Source of the DNA: Pseudocercospora fijiensis CIRAD86
Taxonomy: Eukaryota; Ascomycota; Dothideomycetes; Mycosphaerellales; Mycosphaerellaceae
DNA length: 64,000 nt
Direction of reading: 5' to 3'
Assembly: GCF_000340215.1 (NCBI RefSeq)
Contig: NW_006921540.1
Coordinates: 4,045,402 to 4,109,401, forward strand
Positions within the stretch are counted from its first letter, which is position 1. Each line of letters opens with the position of its first letter. A program made the translations under genes and the position numbers. This document shows, one piece after another, positions 1-10,842 of the stretch. The notes under the pieces were generated by a model. It saw only the letters and a program-made list of their open reading frames with translations, was not told the origin of the DNA and did no database searches.

Positions 1-849
1 ATTTCTAGGGCTATTTCACCGCTAATTGTAGTATTAACGCCTGCTAGGAGAGCTACCTTAAGAGCCTATTATACGTCGACCCGCTTCCGAGAGTCTACGC
101 TTAGTATACAATATACGACCTCGCTCCTCGTTAGTACGAGAGACGGTACTAAGAATCCGCTTAGCTCGAGTATATACCTATTTAGTAGTCGGATTAATCT
201 GTAGAGGTAGCTGTCGCCGAGTACGTAGACTAAGACTACTAGATAAGCCTAGGCGCTCCTAGCCTCGAGTTCCTAATACCTAAGTATTACGGCTATAAAG
301 GAGGTTAGCCTATACGCTAGTAGAGCCTACAATACCGCTTCTTAACTTATTTAGAGCAGTAGCGCGCTGCTATAGAGTAAAGGGCATTGTAGGTAGTAGT
401 ATAGTATCCGATAGACGTATATTTAGGGCGCTACGAGCCGCTTCTCGAGTAGCCTCTTCCTCGGCCTTCTTCTATCTATCTTCCTCGGCCCTCTTCCTCG
501 TATTATAAATAGCACGCTACTTAGTTAATATCTCTAGACTAAGGCTTTTTAGAGTATCGATTAGCTAAAAGGTAGCGAATAGTTACTCGTACTACTAAAG
601 CTTCTCGAACTAGTCTACAAATACTAGCGCCTTCTACTTAAGGAGATCCTAATCGATAGTAACACTCTCGTTCTATTTATTAACTAAGTTAGCGGTAGTA
701 AAGATATTAGCGATATTAGCTAGAATCGGATCGTCTATAACCTTAGTCGATAGAAGGTCGAATCGAATACGGCTTAAATAATCTAGATACTAAAGGGCAG
801 GCCGCTTTAATATCTAATCCTTTAGTATACTAAATCTAATTGCTAGACG

Positions 850-2820
850 AGTGCCGGCTCTCGGAGCCTTGAATTTCGGGGGAGTAACACCCTCTAGAGG
901 TATGTCGATATAAAGAGCGTCTAGTTCTAGGTTATAGATGTTATAGCAATCTTCTACTACTAGTAGTTGCTAGGTATATACTGCCTTATCCTTACCGAGA
1001 TAGCGAAGGACGACTTTACGTAGACATATGCCGTATTGTTCGCGTAGATAGTTATTCTAGAACTCCCGCTAAATCCGAGGAATCTTATCGCGAAGCTCTA
1101 TCTCTTTCTTAGTCTAGTAGTTTCTATCGCTATTATTATTATTATTATTAGCGGCTTCTCGAGCACCTAGCGTATTAGTATCTTCTCCTAGAAGCTTAGA
1201 CTAGCGGAGCCCTAATAGCCGGAATGCTCTATACGATCTACGTCGGCGAGGCTTAATTGCCGGGTAGTCAGATTCTAGCCGCGGCTGCTTAAGACGATTA
1301 TCGATATAGTATAGTAGGAAGATAAAGGCTAAACTACGTAGAATAGTACGACCGGTACGGCTAAGACGTTAGATAATATCCTCGATGTCGCGCGTAAGAG
1401 TAAACCTAGTCTAGTAAACAAGCTTAATATCTAGTATATTTAGGCTAATACTAAAAGCAGTAGTAGCAACTATAATCCGGTGTTCCGATAGCCTATCTAG
1501 ATGCTCTACAGTCTTATAGAAGCGGTTATACCGGCGCTTCTAGTCTCGCTTAGCGATACTACTAGTATAGAATATTACTATAGTGTATATATTAACACCT
1601 TTGTTGTCCTATGTGTATCGTTTCTTCTAGTCCCTATACTTAGCAGTCGTTGCGACTAGCTAATACCGAATAATATTAGCTAGATCCTAGACATACTTAC
1701 GACTATTAATAAATAAGAGGGCCTTCTTAATGTTTATCGGCGTAGCTTCCTTAGTCTCTAGGTCGAATACACTATCGATAGCGAAATACAGGTACTCGTA
1801 TAAGCGGAGCTAATTCCTTAGAATAGTACGTAGGATATATATAGTATCTAGACGATCGACACTACTACGAATAATCTTAGTCTAGAATAGCTAATTACTA
1901 ACTAGACGAAATCTACTATATTTAAGTATAAAGTCCTCTATATCCTCGGACATTGTCGTAGAACAGCCGAGCTAAACTGTATTATTATAGAGTAACTTGC
2001 GTAGAGCGAAGATCTATATATATTCCTTCCGAAAGTTACGCTACTTATTAACAAGATAGACTTCATCGATTACTATAAGACCGATACGGGCACAAACCTT
2101 AGGGTCCTATAGTAGCTTCCTAAAGGCTAGACTAGCACCGGTTTCTAGACTTAGGATAATATAATAATATCTACTATTAGTAATATAGTCGTATAGCTTA
2201 GGATAGAGGCTTATAGTTTCGGAGGTAATATTAATAGCGTTAACGATACTATCTCGCTCGATCGGCTAGCTATCTAACTAGCTATCTAACTAGCTATCTA
2301 ACTAGCTATCTAACTACAGCTATTAATACCGGTTCTCGACGACCTTAGCCTACTCCTCGCTAAGGCGATTTAGCGGTGTAAACTAGAGGGTAATAAGGCT
2401 AGTTGAATACGTAAGGGCTGTAAATGCTAAGCTCTTGCCCTCGCCTATCTTCGAGATCTATAGAACATTGCTACCGCCGAAGATTAGCGCGAAGACTAGA
2501 TCGATCTAGACGTCCTTCGGCTAATATCCTTTTCCTAGGTAAAGGCGATCTAATAGCTTAACAAGGCTAGCGGTAACGATATTACGGTAGATATTCTTAG
2601 CCTCTAGAGAAGCTACGGCATTATATGCGAGTTGCTTAACTTAGTCCTACGACAATAGGTTATCGGCGGCGTTAATACGATCGCAACGAGTCTAGAACTA
2701 TACTTTATAATCTCGCTTATTCTTAGGCTACTAGACCGGCAGTAAGCAACTAAAATCCGGGCGCTCTCGAGTTACGGCGGCGCGACCTAGAAGTGCTATT
2801 AGAAAGTGCTAGTGTGCTAC
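850..2820 (-). pseudogene. RIP-degraded RecQ-like DExH helicase remnant
   Basis: Read on the minus strand, one long frame shows superfamily 2 helicase motifs between stop codons. A Walker A stretch ending GEGKS lies at about 2436-2484, preceded by GGSNVL. A DExH box reading IDEVY lies at about 2061-2080, where Y is probably a CAC-to-TAC change of the usual H. Towards lower coordinates a motif V/VI region ends in QRLSRTGR after removing stops, at about 1340-1390. The order and spacing fit RecQ-like helicases of fungal repeats, including telomere-linked helicases. The frame may run further towards position 1. It is not functional. The RecQ assignment is fairly secure; whether it is telomere-linked or part of a transposon is not known. 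Confidence 0.6.
2267..2314. repeat. 12-bp tandem repeat, 4 copies
   Basis: Four perfect copies of TAGCTATCTAAC lie head to tail inside the helicase remnant. The 12-bp length would have kept the ancestral reading frame, so it may have been a four-residue repeat in the helicase. Confidence 0.9.
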
Positions 2821-2829
2821 TCGGATTTA

Positions 2830-4375
2830 TTCTGCTATCTATTAGTCTTGCGCTTCTTAGCCCTATCCTTCTTCTCCCTATTACGCTGCTTACGAGTGCC
2901 CCTCGGAGGTAGCGCTATTGTCTGTTTGTTAGTAGGTTAGTCGCGGTAGGTTAGTTATAGTATACTATTAGTAGGCGACGGCGAGGTACGATAGCGAGGT
3001 ACGATAAGGCAAACAGGTATCTAAAGGGCTCTCTAGACCCTTCGTTAGGCCTATTCGAGTCTAAGAACGTGCTAGATAAAGGAATTACTACGAGTAAAGG
3101 TGCATATATACTAGTAATATAGTATAGCCCTTAGTAGTAAGATAAAGGCAAAGGGTTAAGAATATAGGTATTCTAAGAGTCGGAGGTACGAGCGGCGGTT
3201 AATCTAAGGGTCCGCTCGTAATTTACTTAGCGTTTTATATACCGTTTGTATATAAGTAATACAAAGGAGGGTAGAACAAACGCAGTTACCGGAAGACCTA
3301 TCTTAGAAGATCGCATCTATAGCTTTAATTTGACATTTTAACGTATACTTTGTATAGCTATTTTAAAAGATCGTATTATTGCGCAGAACAGCTTTTTTAG
3401 GTTTGTCTATCTAATATATAGTTGTACTTCTATAAATTCGAATTCTCGTTTGTGTACTAGACGGTTATATAGGAGCCGTACGGTTTTCTTTTAGGCGCTT
3501 CGCTATAGGCTTAGCATAGACCGCTAAGCTAGATATATATTAGTGTACTTAGCGGAGAGATAATATAAGGACGTAGAGACAGAGTAGAAGGTAGAAGGTA
3601 GAAGGTAGAAGGTAGAAGGTAGAAGGTACTAAATTTAGGTAGAAGGTCTATATAAGCCTATAAAGCGGGGCGCCTAAATAGAGGTAGCTTCGGATATGTA
3701 TCTAATTAGGAGCAGCTAGAGAGCTCTACCGATGCTTACCGCCCCTCGTAGACACCGGCGAAATAGGCCTAGCATTTTGTGCCTTAGTTAAAATCGTGCT
3801 AGCTCGCTATTCTACGTAGCTAAGATCTATATATTAACTCTATTTGCGACTATAAGATTGTCGTAGAAGACATAGGATAAATGGATTACATTAGCAGCAG
3901 CGAGCTACTAATATTTACTTAAGATTTAAAGTACGCTATCGCTCTTATTATCGAGAAGTGCGTTCTCTTTACTTATAAACTAAGAAGTCCGACTTAGTAG
4001 AAGGCTATAGTACAAATCCTTAGAAACTCCTAAGCTATCTAGAATACGGGCATAGAGCGCTTCCGTAGGGGTTTAGTAGTAGTCTTCTATACAAAGATTA
4101 AGGACCGAAGATAAGTCTAACTAGAACAGTCGACGGCTCTAGCTATAGTTATTAGGAGAATAATATTAATATATTATTAGGAGAATGTTGCATAAACACG
4201 ACTATCTACCTTAGAGTGCGCTATATATACAGTTTAAGTGTATATATATATATATATACAGTATCTAGTTGCCTAAGCGTAATAGTTAATACTAGAAGCA
4301 TCGCGTCGACTAGGAGATAATAGTACGCGAGACCGGGATCCCGGCGCCGACGGGGTATATAAAGTCGCCTCGAGT
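2830..4375. other. Unassigned RIP-mutated sequence
   Basis: CpA/TpG-depleted sequence between the helicase remnant and the MULE. Stops occur in all frames. I recognise no protein motif or terminal repeat, apart from the GTAGAAG array at 3584-3625 and a short TA run near 4240-4256. Confidence 0.5.
3584..3625. repeat. 7-bp minisatellite GTAGAAG, 6 copies
   Basis: Six perfect head-to-tail copies of GTAGAAG. A partial copy follows a short interruption near 3638. Confidence 0.9.
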
Positions 4376-4384
4376 ATAAGATGC
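4376..4384. repeat. 9-bp target site duplication, left
   Basis: ATAAGATGC directly precedes the left terminal inverted repeat. An identical 9-mer at 7607-7615 directly follows the right one. Nine base pairs is the usual MULE target duplication. Confidence 0.85.
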
Positions 4385-4445
4385 GGCAAAATATAATCGG
4401 CTAGTGCTAAGCGGCTATTTGGCAAGTGCTTAGTAATATACCTCC
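4385..4445 (+). repeat. MULE left terminal inverted repeat
   Basis: 61 bp, beginning GGCAAAATATAATCGG and ending TATACCTCC. It matches the reverse complement of 7546-7606 with two mismatches, both RIP-type. Confidence 0.9.
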
Positions 4446-5249
4446 GGTTCGGGTTATAAGCGTATACAGACGTATTTAGCTGTACAAATTAGTAAAAGTG
4501 TTTAGTATAGGAACTATACGTATATAGTAATAATTAGGGTTAAGAATGAGGCATTTTTAGAAGCCCTTAACGCGTATAGATATATAAGACTACTAGAACT
4601 AATTGCTATAGCCGGCATACTAATAGCTACGAGCGTATAGAACTAGCTACTACTACTATAGACCTTGCTACCGCTATAGACCTTGCTACTACTATAGACC
4701 TCCGCGGAGCGGTACTATAGATAGTAGTAGAGCTATAGAACCTAGTATATACTATTGCTAAGTAAACGCCTATTAGTTTAATAGTAGCGGAGCGGCACTA
4801 AATATAGTAGATTAAGTCGCTACTAGTAGACCTAGAGCCTGCGGTAGTATAGGTTAACTACTATAGAACTAGACAAACTATCGCTCCGAGTAAGGCACTA
4901 CTAGCGGTAGTGCTAGCGCTATTAGACGTTGTCGATTAAGTACTATAGCGGCTCTTTAAATACTAGCTAGATCGTTGCTAACAAAGCCGTAGCGCTTAGT
5001 AGGCGTATAGACTAGCGGAGCTAAAGGTCGTAGTTATTATATTGCTATACGAGGTTATATTACCGTACGAGGTTGTTATATAGACGCCCTCGTACGCCGT
5101 CTACGGCCTCGTTAAGAGGCAGGGTTATTGCGGTCTACGTATTTAAAGCCTAATACCTCTCGTTAATTAGTACGTACGTATCTTCTCGTAGCTGCCGCTC
5201 TACCTCTTCTACCTCTTCTACGGCGGTTGTTTAGTAATACTAATAGCTC

Positions 5250-7350
5250 TTAAACCGGTCTCTTAAGCTTAATAATAGCCCTTACTAGCGCCGCGGCTTT
5301 ATCGATATACTAGTGCCTATCGAAGTGCGTATAGGGGTCGAATTCGAAGGATCTAGTTAACTTAATAGTATCGATTATTATATACTTGCAAACGATACCC
5401 TATAACTTCCGAAAGCAGCCTAAGCACTAAGAGCGCTGTTTGCTAGGCTCCTTTACTAGCTTAGCAATCTCGTCGTACGCTAACTTTAGCTAGTTAAGGC
5501 CCTTCTATAAGCCTTATCGGTAGATCTTCTTATTAGTCTTTACAAACTTAGGTCTACGGAAAGCAATTAGTATAGTAGTACGTTCTCGTATTATCCGTAT
5601 AGTAATCTCTAAGTAACGAATAGCCTACTACGGGCGGAGCTTTAGGAAGAGGGTAAGGATATTATAGCGCCTACTAGTAAGCTACCTCTTTATAGTTAAG
5701 TAAGCGCCTTTAGCTCTAGAAGTAATAGCTTGTCCGTAGAAGGCAAATTTGGTCTACTAGAAGTAGTATACTAGCTTATACTTATAAGCCTAATATTCGC
5801 GGTAGATATAGTCTCGAAGGGTTATATAGTAAGGGTTCTCGTAGCTTGCTAACTAGGCATCTTTAGTGTTAAATTCTTCTACTGTTTTAGTATAGACGCA
5901 GGCTCGGAAGTTGTCTATAAAGGTCGTATAGTCTAGATCGTCTTGCTACTCGTTCTTGCCTGTCTCTTTATTAAGTACCTGTTTCTAAGGTATTAGCTTC
6001 CGAGCCTATGCCTATACGTTCTTAAACATATGCTAGGCGCAGATAAGAGCCGGTATACGTAGATAGGCCTTATTAAGAGCATTTATATAGCTACGGTCTC
6101 GATTAGTAACCTATAAGCCTAGTAGTAGTAGATTATGCTTAGTACTTAGCTCTTTAAACGCCTTAGCAAACTACGTAAACGCAGCTTTATCCTCGTTACC
6201 TATAATATAGTATCTAAGTAGAATAGTGTCTCCTACTCTAGTACCTACTACTATATTTAAAAGTAGACGGTTGTACTTGTTTGTCTTATAGGTATTGTCG
6301 ATAATAAGGTACTTAGGATATAGCCTATATAACTCGGCTATTTAGGGGTTAAGAACGAGCAATTTGTCTAGTTTACTATTTGAATCTACCTCCTTCTTCT
6401 AGTAGAAACCTAGCTAGTCTAGTAGCTCGAATAGGGCTTTAGATATAGTCTTATCGCCCTACGTAGCCTTCCGAGCGGCCTAGCGGACGTTAATAAGGTC
6501 TCTAACTACCTAAATACCTATATAGAAGGTATTGTTATTAGTTAAGTATTAAATAGGTTAAGATTTAGTATCGACCGAATCTCGGCCGAGTGCCTTTAAC
6601 AAATGCGACTTCTCGTACTTATAGTCTGCCTTATTTATTAACCGACTAAGCGTAGTATACGCACTCGTATTAGCATTTAGATTATCGATAATAGCCTTCT
6701 ATATAGCCTCGTTACGCTAGTAGCGACGGTGCGGCGCAAACTAAGCGCTATAGACTATATCGTAGTTATAGGTTCTACTAACATTTCCGACTTACTAGCG
6801 ACTAAGTAGGCTCTTTAAATCGTAGGCGCGCAACTATAACGACACTAGACAACCGACTCGTATAGAGCTAGCCCCTTTACGTACGAAATTCTCTCTTACT
6901 AGCGGCTTATTACCCTATATATAGATAAGATAGCGAGATACCTAGAGACCGCGGTTTTAAGGCAATTTCGACTTGTTTCTAAACTTAATACGCTAGTAGT
7001 AACTAGCCTTAAAGGCGTGTTCTTATATAGTAGTAATAGCCTCGTTAAGCGAGCGGTAGTCGTCTTTTAGCGGAGCTAATAATAGTCTAGGTTTATTATC
7101 TTCCGAGTCTTCGATAGTAGAGTCTTCGATAGTAGTATCTACTACCTAAGTCGCTAATTCCTCGAGATCTACCTCTTCTTTAGTACCCTCCTTCTACGCC
7201 TACGCCTACGCCTGCCTCTCGAGCTCGTACTTACGGCGCTCCTCGTCGTTTAAACCCTCTAAATCGACCTCTTTATTACCGAGACTACTATCTACTAGCG
7301 ACTTAGGCTTATTAATATTAGGCTTATTAATATCTTAGAAGAAATCGCCG
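5250..7350 (-). pseudogene. MULE transposase remnant
   Basis: Reading the minus strand through stop codons gives a MULE-type DDE domain. Near 6270-6320 it reads IDNTYKTNKYN, the conserved block around the first catalytic Asp. This is followed by a GNEDKAAFT block ending near 6150. Most stops are TAG or TAA at positions where Gln or Trp is expected, as RIP produces. The exact ends of the ancestral gene cannot be fixed. Confidence 0.7.
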
Positions 7351-7545
7351 AGAATAGATAACTCGTAAAGGACTTAAGATATAGTAACGATAACAATACC
7401 TCGAATTCGCTATACTATTAAAAATTTATAAACACGTTATTCTAAGTACGCGTCTAGGCGACGCGAGGTACTAGTACCTAAAAAAGAGCGCGATTTACGT
7501 ATAAAACAAGGCACTCTATTAGGAATAGGCACTTAACCTACCCGG

Positions 7546-7606
7546 GGAGGTATATTACTAAGCACTTGCTAAATAGCCGCTTAGCACTAGCCGATTATAT
7601 TTTGCT
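7546..7606 (-). repeat. MULE right terminal inverted repeat
   Basis: 61-bp inverted copy of 4385-4445, immediately followed by the ATAAGATGC direct repeat. Confidence 0.9.
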
Positions 7607-7615
7607 ATAAGATGC
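7607..7615. repeat. 9-bp target site duplication, right
   Basis: ATAAGATGC, identical to 4376-4384. This confirms both boundaries of the element. Confidence 0.85.
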
Positions 7616-9790
7616 TGCATTATCCTAGTTAACCCGTAGCGCAGGCGGCTCGCTCTCTCTATAGGTACGGATATAAACCTTGTATATCTCTCGACCTCTT
7701 TTTCTATTACGTATTCTATCTACGGCCTTTAATAAGTGCTCCGGAATTCCCGACCGTAAGCAACACCTAGATATCCTAATATCGTTAGTACGGCAAAGCA
7801 GAGATTTCGCAGACCGACGATAAGATTCTCTATCCGCACTCCCTTATCTAAAAACATACCTATATATATATCGGCGCTCGCGGATGCAAATCGAGGTAGT
7901 CCTTCTATAAAGTACGAACCTATTCCGCAAGGATTATCCAACCCTTATTCGGGGCAATCTCCGGAGAGAGATTAGGCTATAGTTTTTAACCCCTAGATAA
8001 TCGGCGCCTAGGAACGCTTAAACCGCGTCCGTTGCGTCCGAGTCTAGGGAAATACAAGCTCGTTAGGGTTCCGGCGCGCCGCCTCCTAATAGCAAAGCCT
8101 CTAACATCGAGAAGAGTATTATTGCTAATAGAACTTATTCTTCTTCTTTTCTCGATTGTCTATATTAAGTAATAGCCTTTTCGCTAGGAATATATATATA
8201 GTCCGAGAACTAGAAAATAAATATATCGTAGTAGATCGATCGCCGTTTCTTTCGTAACCTCTAATTATACGATAGCCGTAGAGCCGTAGTAGTGAGAGTC
8301 GCTAGATATTATTCTAGTACTTTCCTCCGTCTAGGCTTTAGTAGTAAGGACTCTTAACGAAGTGTTAGAACTTCTATTCTTAAAGAAAACTTCTAATAAT
8401 CTGCGACTATTATTAACTCTTCTATATATCTAGTTCCTTATAAAGTTTTTTTTCTTTTTTTTAAACTCTATAAGGTCCTAAAAAGGCGGAAAATTCGAGA
8501 GTCTAGTTACTAGGGTTTAGGAGGAAATTTAAGAGGTAGTATATAGAGACCGATAGTTAAGTAGATAGGATTAAAGTAGATCGCGACGTTTCGGGCGTAA
8601 TATATAGCTACTCGACTACTATAACTATAGTATATAGAATAACTATTTTATTCCTCCGGGCTCCCTTTCGAATCGTCTTATTATCCTTCTTATTCCCTTA
8701 AAGTTACTTCTCTATACTCGTCGTTTAAAGATTATAGATTCCCTTTCCTTTACTATTACTATACTCGAGATTATTTACCTATAAGTAGGTCTATAGTAGA
8801 AAGAAGAGGATAGATTAGTAATAATAAATATACGCCCTCGAGACTATATAACTATCTATAACGTACCGACTACTACCTAAACCCTTAGCGGAGTTATATA
8901 TCGTAGAAGACTCCCTAACTACTAGTTAGATAGTATAGCTATAGCGGTAAAGGGTATTCTTTAGCTTAAAAATAGTTCCTATTCTATATAATAGCTTTTA
9001 GAGCCTATAGAGCTACTAGTATCTGCTAGCTTATAGGGGCGCTTTATATATATAAGTATATAACTCGTCTTCTAGAATAATCCCCTAAAAAGCGTACTAG
9101 TATTTAGGATAGTTATACGTCTTATCGAAAGTTATAATTACTTTAAATTTTACCTTATTAATTCTAAGTACTAGTTAGGAAGTAGATCTACTACGAAGAT
9201 TAGATAGTCTATAATTAAGCCGTCGTAGGCGCTTCGAGAGCGTAGTTAGTACTAAGTAGTTTCTTCTCTTTAGATAGATAGCGGTCGAACGAAGGTAGCG
9301 TCGATACTATTCTAAAGCGTAGCTTTACGATTCTTTCCTTACCTATAGGTTATATCCGAACTCTTAGATACTAGATAAGATATATTATCGCCCGTTTATA
9401 TTTAATTAAATCTCGATCTCTTTAATTAAAAACGCTATATTCGTCTACTATTTTTTATTAAATAAGCTCTAAGTCTTCTTTATTAGACTCGTGCTTTTAA
9501 TTAAATAAGGCGTATTTAGTCTAGTTCTAGGGATTGTTTAGTTAAGTTTATATAAAAACCGGATTATAAGATTAATAATACTAAGCTATAGAAGGTAAAT
9601 CCTAGCTAAATTTAATCTACCTATATAGGTAAAATATAACTACCTACTAAACGTCTCTATTCTATACTACTATCGCCTATAGGAAGCCTCTAGATATAGT
9701 TATTATCCTCCTTTAAATTTAGATATATACCTCCTACTTCTATAGGTACGCTAAGAAAACTCGTTTCTCGTATTCTATATATATTTTTTA
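7616..9790. other. Unassigned RIP-mutated sequence
   Basis: CpA/TpG-depleted DNA between the MULE and the gene island. No recognisable protein, terminal repeat or RNA gene was found. It is probably older repeat DNA. Confidence 0.5.
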
Positions 9791-9961
9791 CTAGCAAATT
9801 AGTTAAATTCCAAATGAAATCTAATCAAACAGGCGCTATAATCCATTTGACTAAAGCGGTAGTCTAACGAAACGGCGACAACAGGTAGGTCCCTTTCCGC
9901 CGTTAAATAGGCAACTAAACGATCGTGCCAAGAACCTCGCTATCACGCTCACAACTTTTTC

Positions 9962-10720
9962 TTGAACAGACTGACTGCTGGCAGCTCGAGACTGGGGTCC
10001 TTCAAAGACAACTCGCCACCGTGTCTGTCTCCGACAACGATACAGGCCAGCAAAACAACTTCGACGCCTTCGTCAACGGCCTTCGCGAGTAAGTCCACTA
10101 TTTCCTGCTCACGCAAGATCAACAGAACTGACCGACAGCAGCTCCTACAACGATGCGCTCTTCTCAGACCTCACCGTAAAATGCCAGGACATCGAGCGCC
10201 GCATCCACAAGATCGTAGTCTGCAGATAGCATTGCTTGAGATACTTGCTCCAGCTTACCACAAGATACAATCAATGCAGCAGAAGGAAGGATTCACAGTA
10301 GAACTATTAGAGGGGAACGATTCCTCCACATCCCGATGTTGTCGTCGTCATGATACTACAACATTGCTTCCGGAAGAACTCCTCAGCTTTTTTACTCTAT
10401 ATCTCATACTCTCGCTCTCGTGTTGGCACCCGTAATAATAATACGGCTGCAATAGCCAACAACAAATGACATGCATTGGCAGTGGAGAAGAAACGATTGA
10501 ATGCAACGCCCCGCCTTCGTCCCTTGCGGTGAGTTCTGCCGGTTACATCACCCAGCAGCACAGCTGGAGCTCGCCCTGGTCAACTCCGCGTGCGGTACCT
10601 GATCATCAGCAAAAGCTTCCTTTCGTGGCCTGTGAGCGGTGTTTGCCGCCGAGAAAACTTGCGAGATGATCGCAGACTCGGTCCATGACGGAGCGAGCGG
10701 CTGTTGATATTGTTGTCGAT
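9962..10720 (+). pseudogene. Decayed BTB/POZ-domain protein gene
   Basis: Pieces of a BTB/POZ domain can be read on the plus strand in shifting frames. A first block near 9985-10088 ends at a GTAAGT donor at 10089, and an acceptor lies at 10138 or 10141. The next block reads ALFSDLTVKC and then IHKIVVC, typical of the first BTB strands and the HK motif, and ends at an in-frame TAG near 10226. Further on, PDVVVVMILQHC, a usual BTB helix, is in another frame at about 10335. Later frames are also broken. BTB proteins mediate dimerisation and Cul3 binding. This copy lies just inside the edge of the RIP block and looks dead. Confidence 0.5.
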
Positions 10721-10842
10721 GCCTCCGCCAGGTGAGTGAGCGAGTCTTACTTACCTTCTACTCGCCAGCGGTAGAAGCAGTCACCGAGTACAGGAAGTCA
10801 GGACACTGCCATTGCGGGAGCTTCGGAACCCAGAGAGACATC

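Larger units (their letters stand above)
4385..7606 (-). mobile_element. Mutator-like element (MULE), 3.2 kb, RIP-mutated
   Basis: A complete DNA transposon of 3222 bp. It is bounded by 61-bp terminal inverted repeats (4385-4445 and 7546-7606) and a perfect 9-bp direct repeat (ATAAGATGC at 4376-4384 and 7607-7615). The two inverted repeats differ at only two bases. Both differences read G versus A after T, that is TpG to TpA, so they look like RIP damage after insertion. The interior carries a MULE transposase remnant on the minus strand. The element is dead because of many stops, but its ends are well preserved. Confidence 0.85.
1..9790. other. RIP-mutated repeat block (left)
   Basis: The whole stretch has almost no CpA or TpG, very high TpA and normal CpG. 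All six frames are full of TAG and TAA stops. This is the product expected from repeat-induced point mutation acting on CpA on both strands. No intact gene is visible. Normal composition, with CA and TG present, returns at about 9790-9830. Identifiable contents are listed separately: a helicase remnant, a MULE transposon and short tandem repeats. Confidence 0.85.

Noticed and set aside
7729..7941. 70-codon open frame on the minus strand
   Set aside because: Isolated in RIP-mutated DNA, no homology, and chance length.
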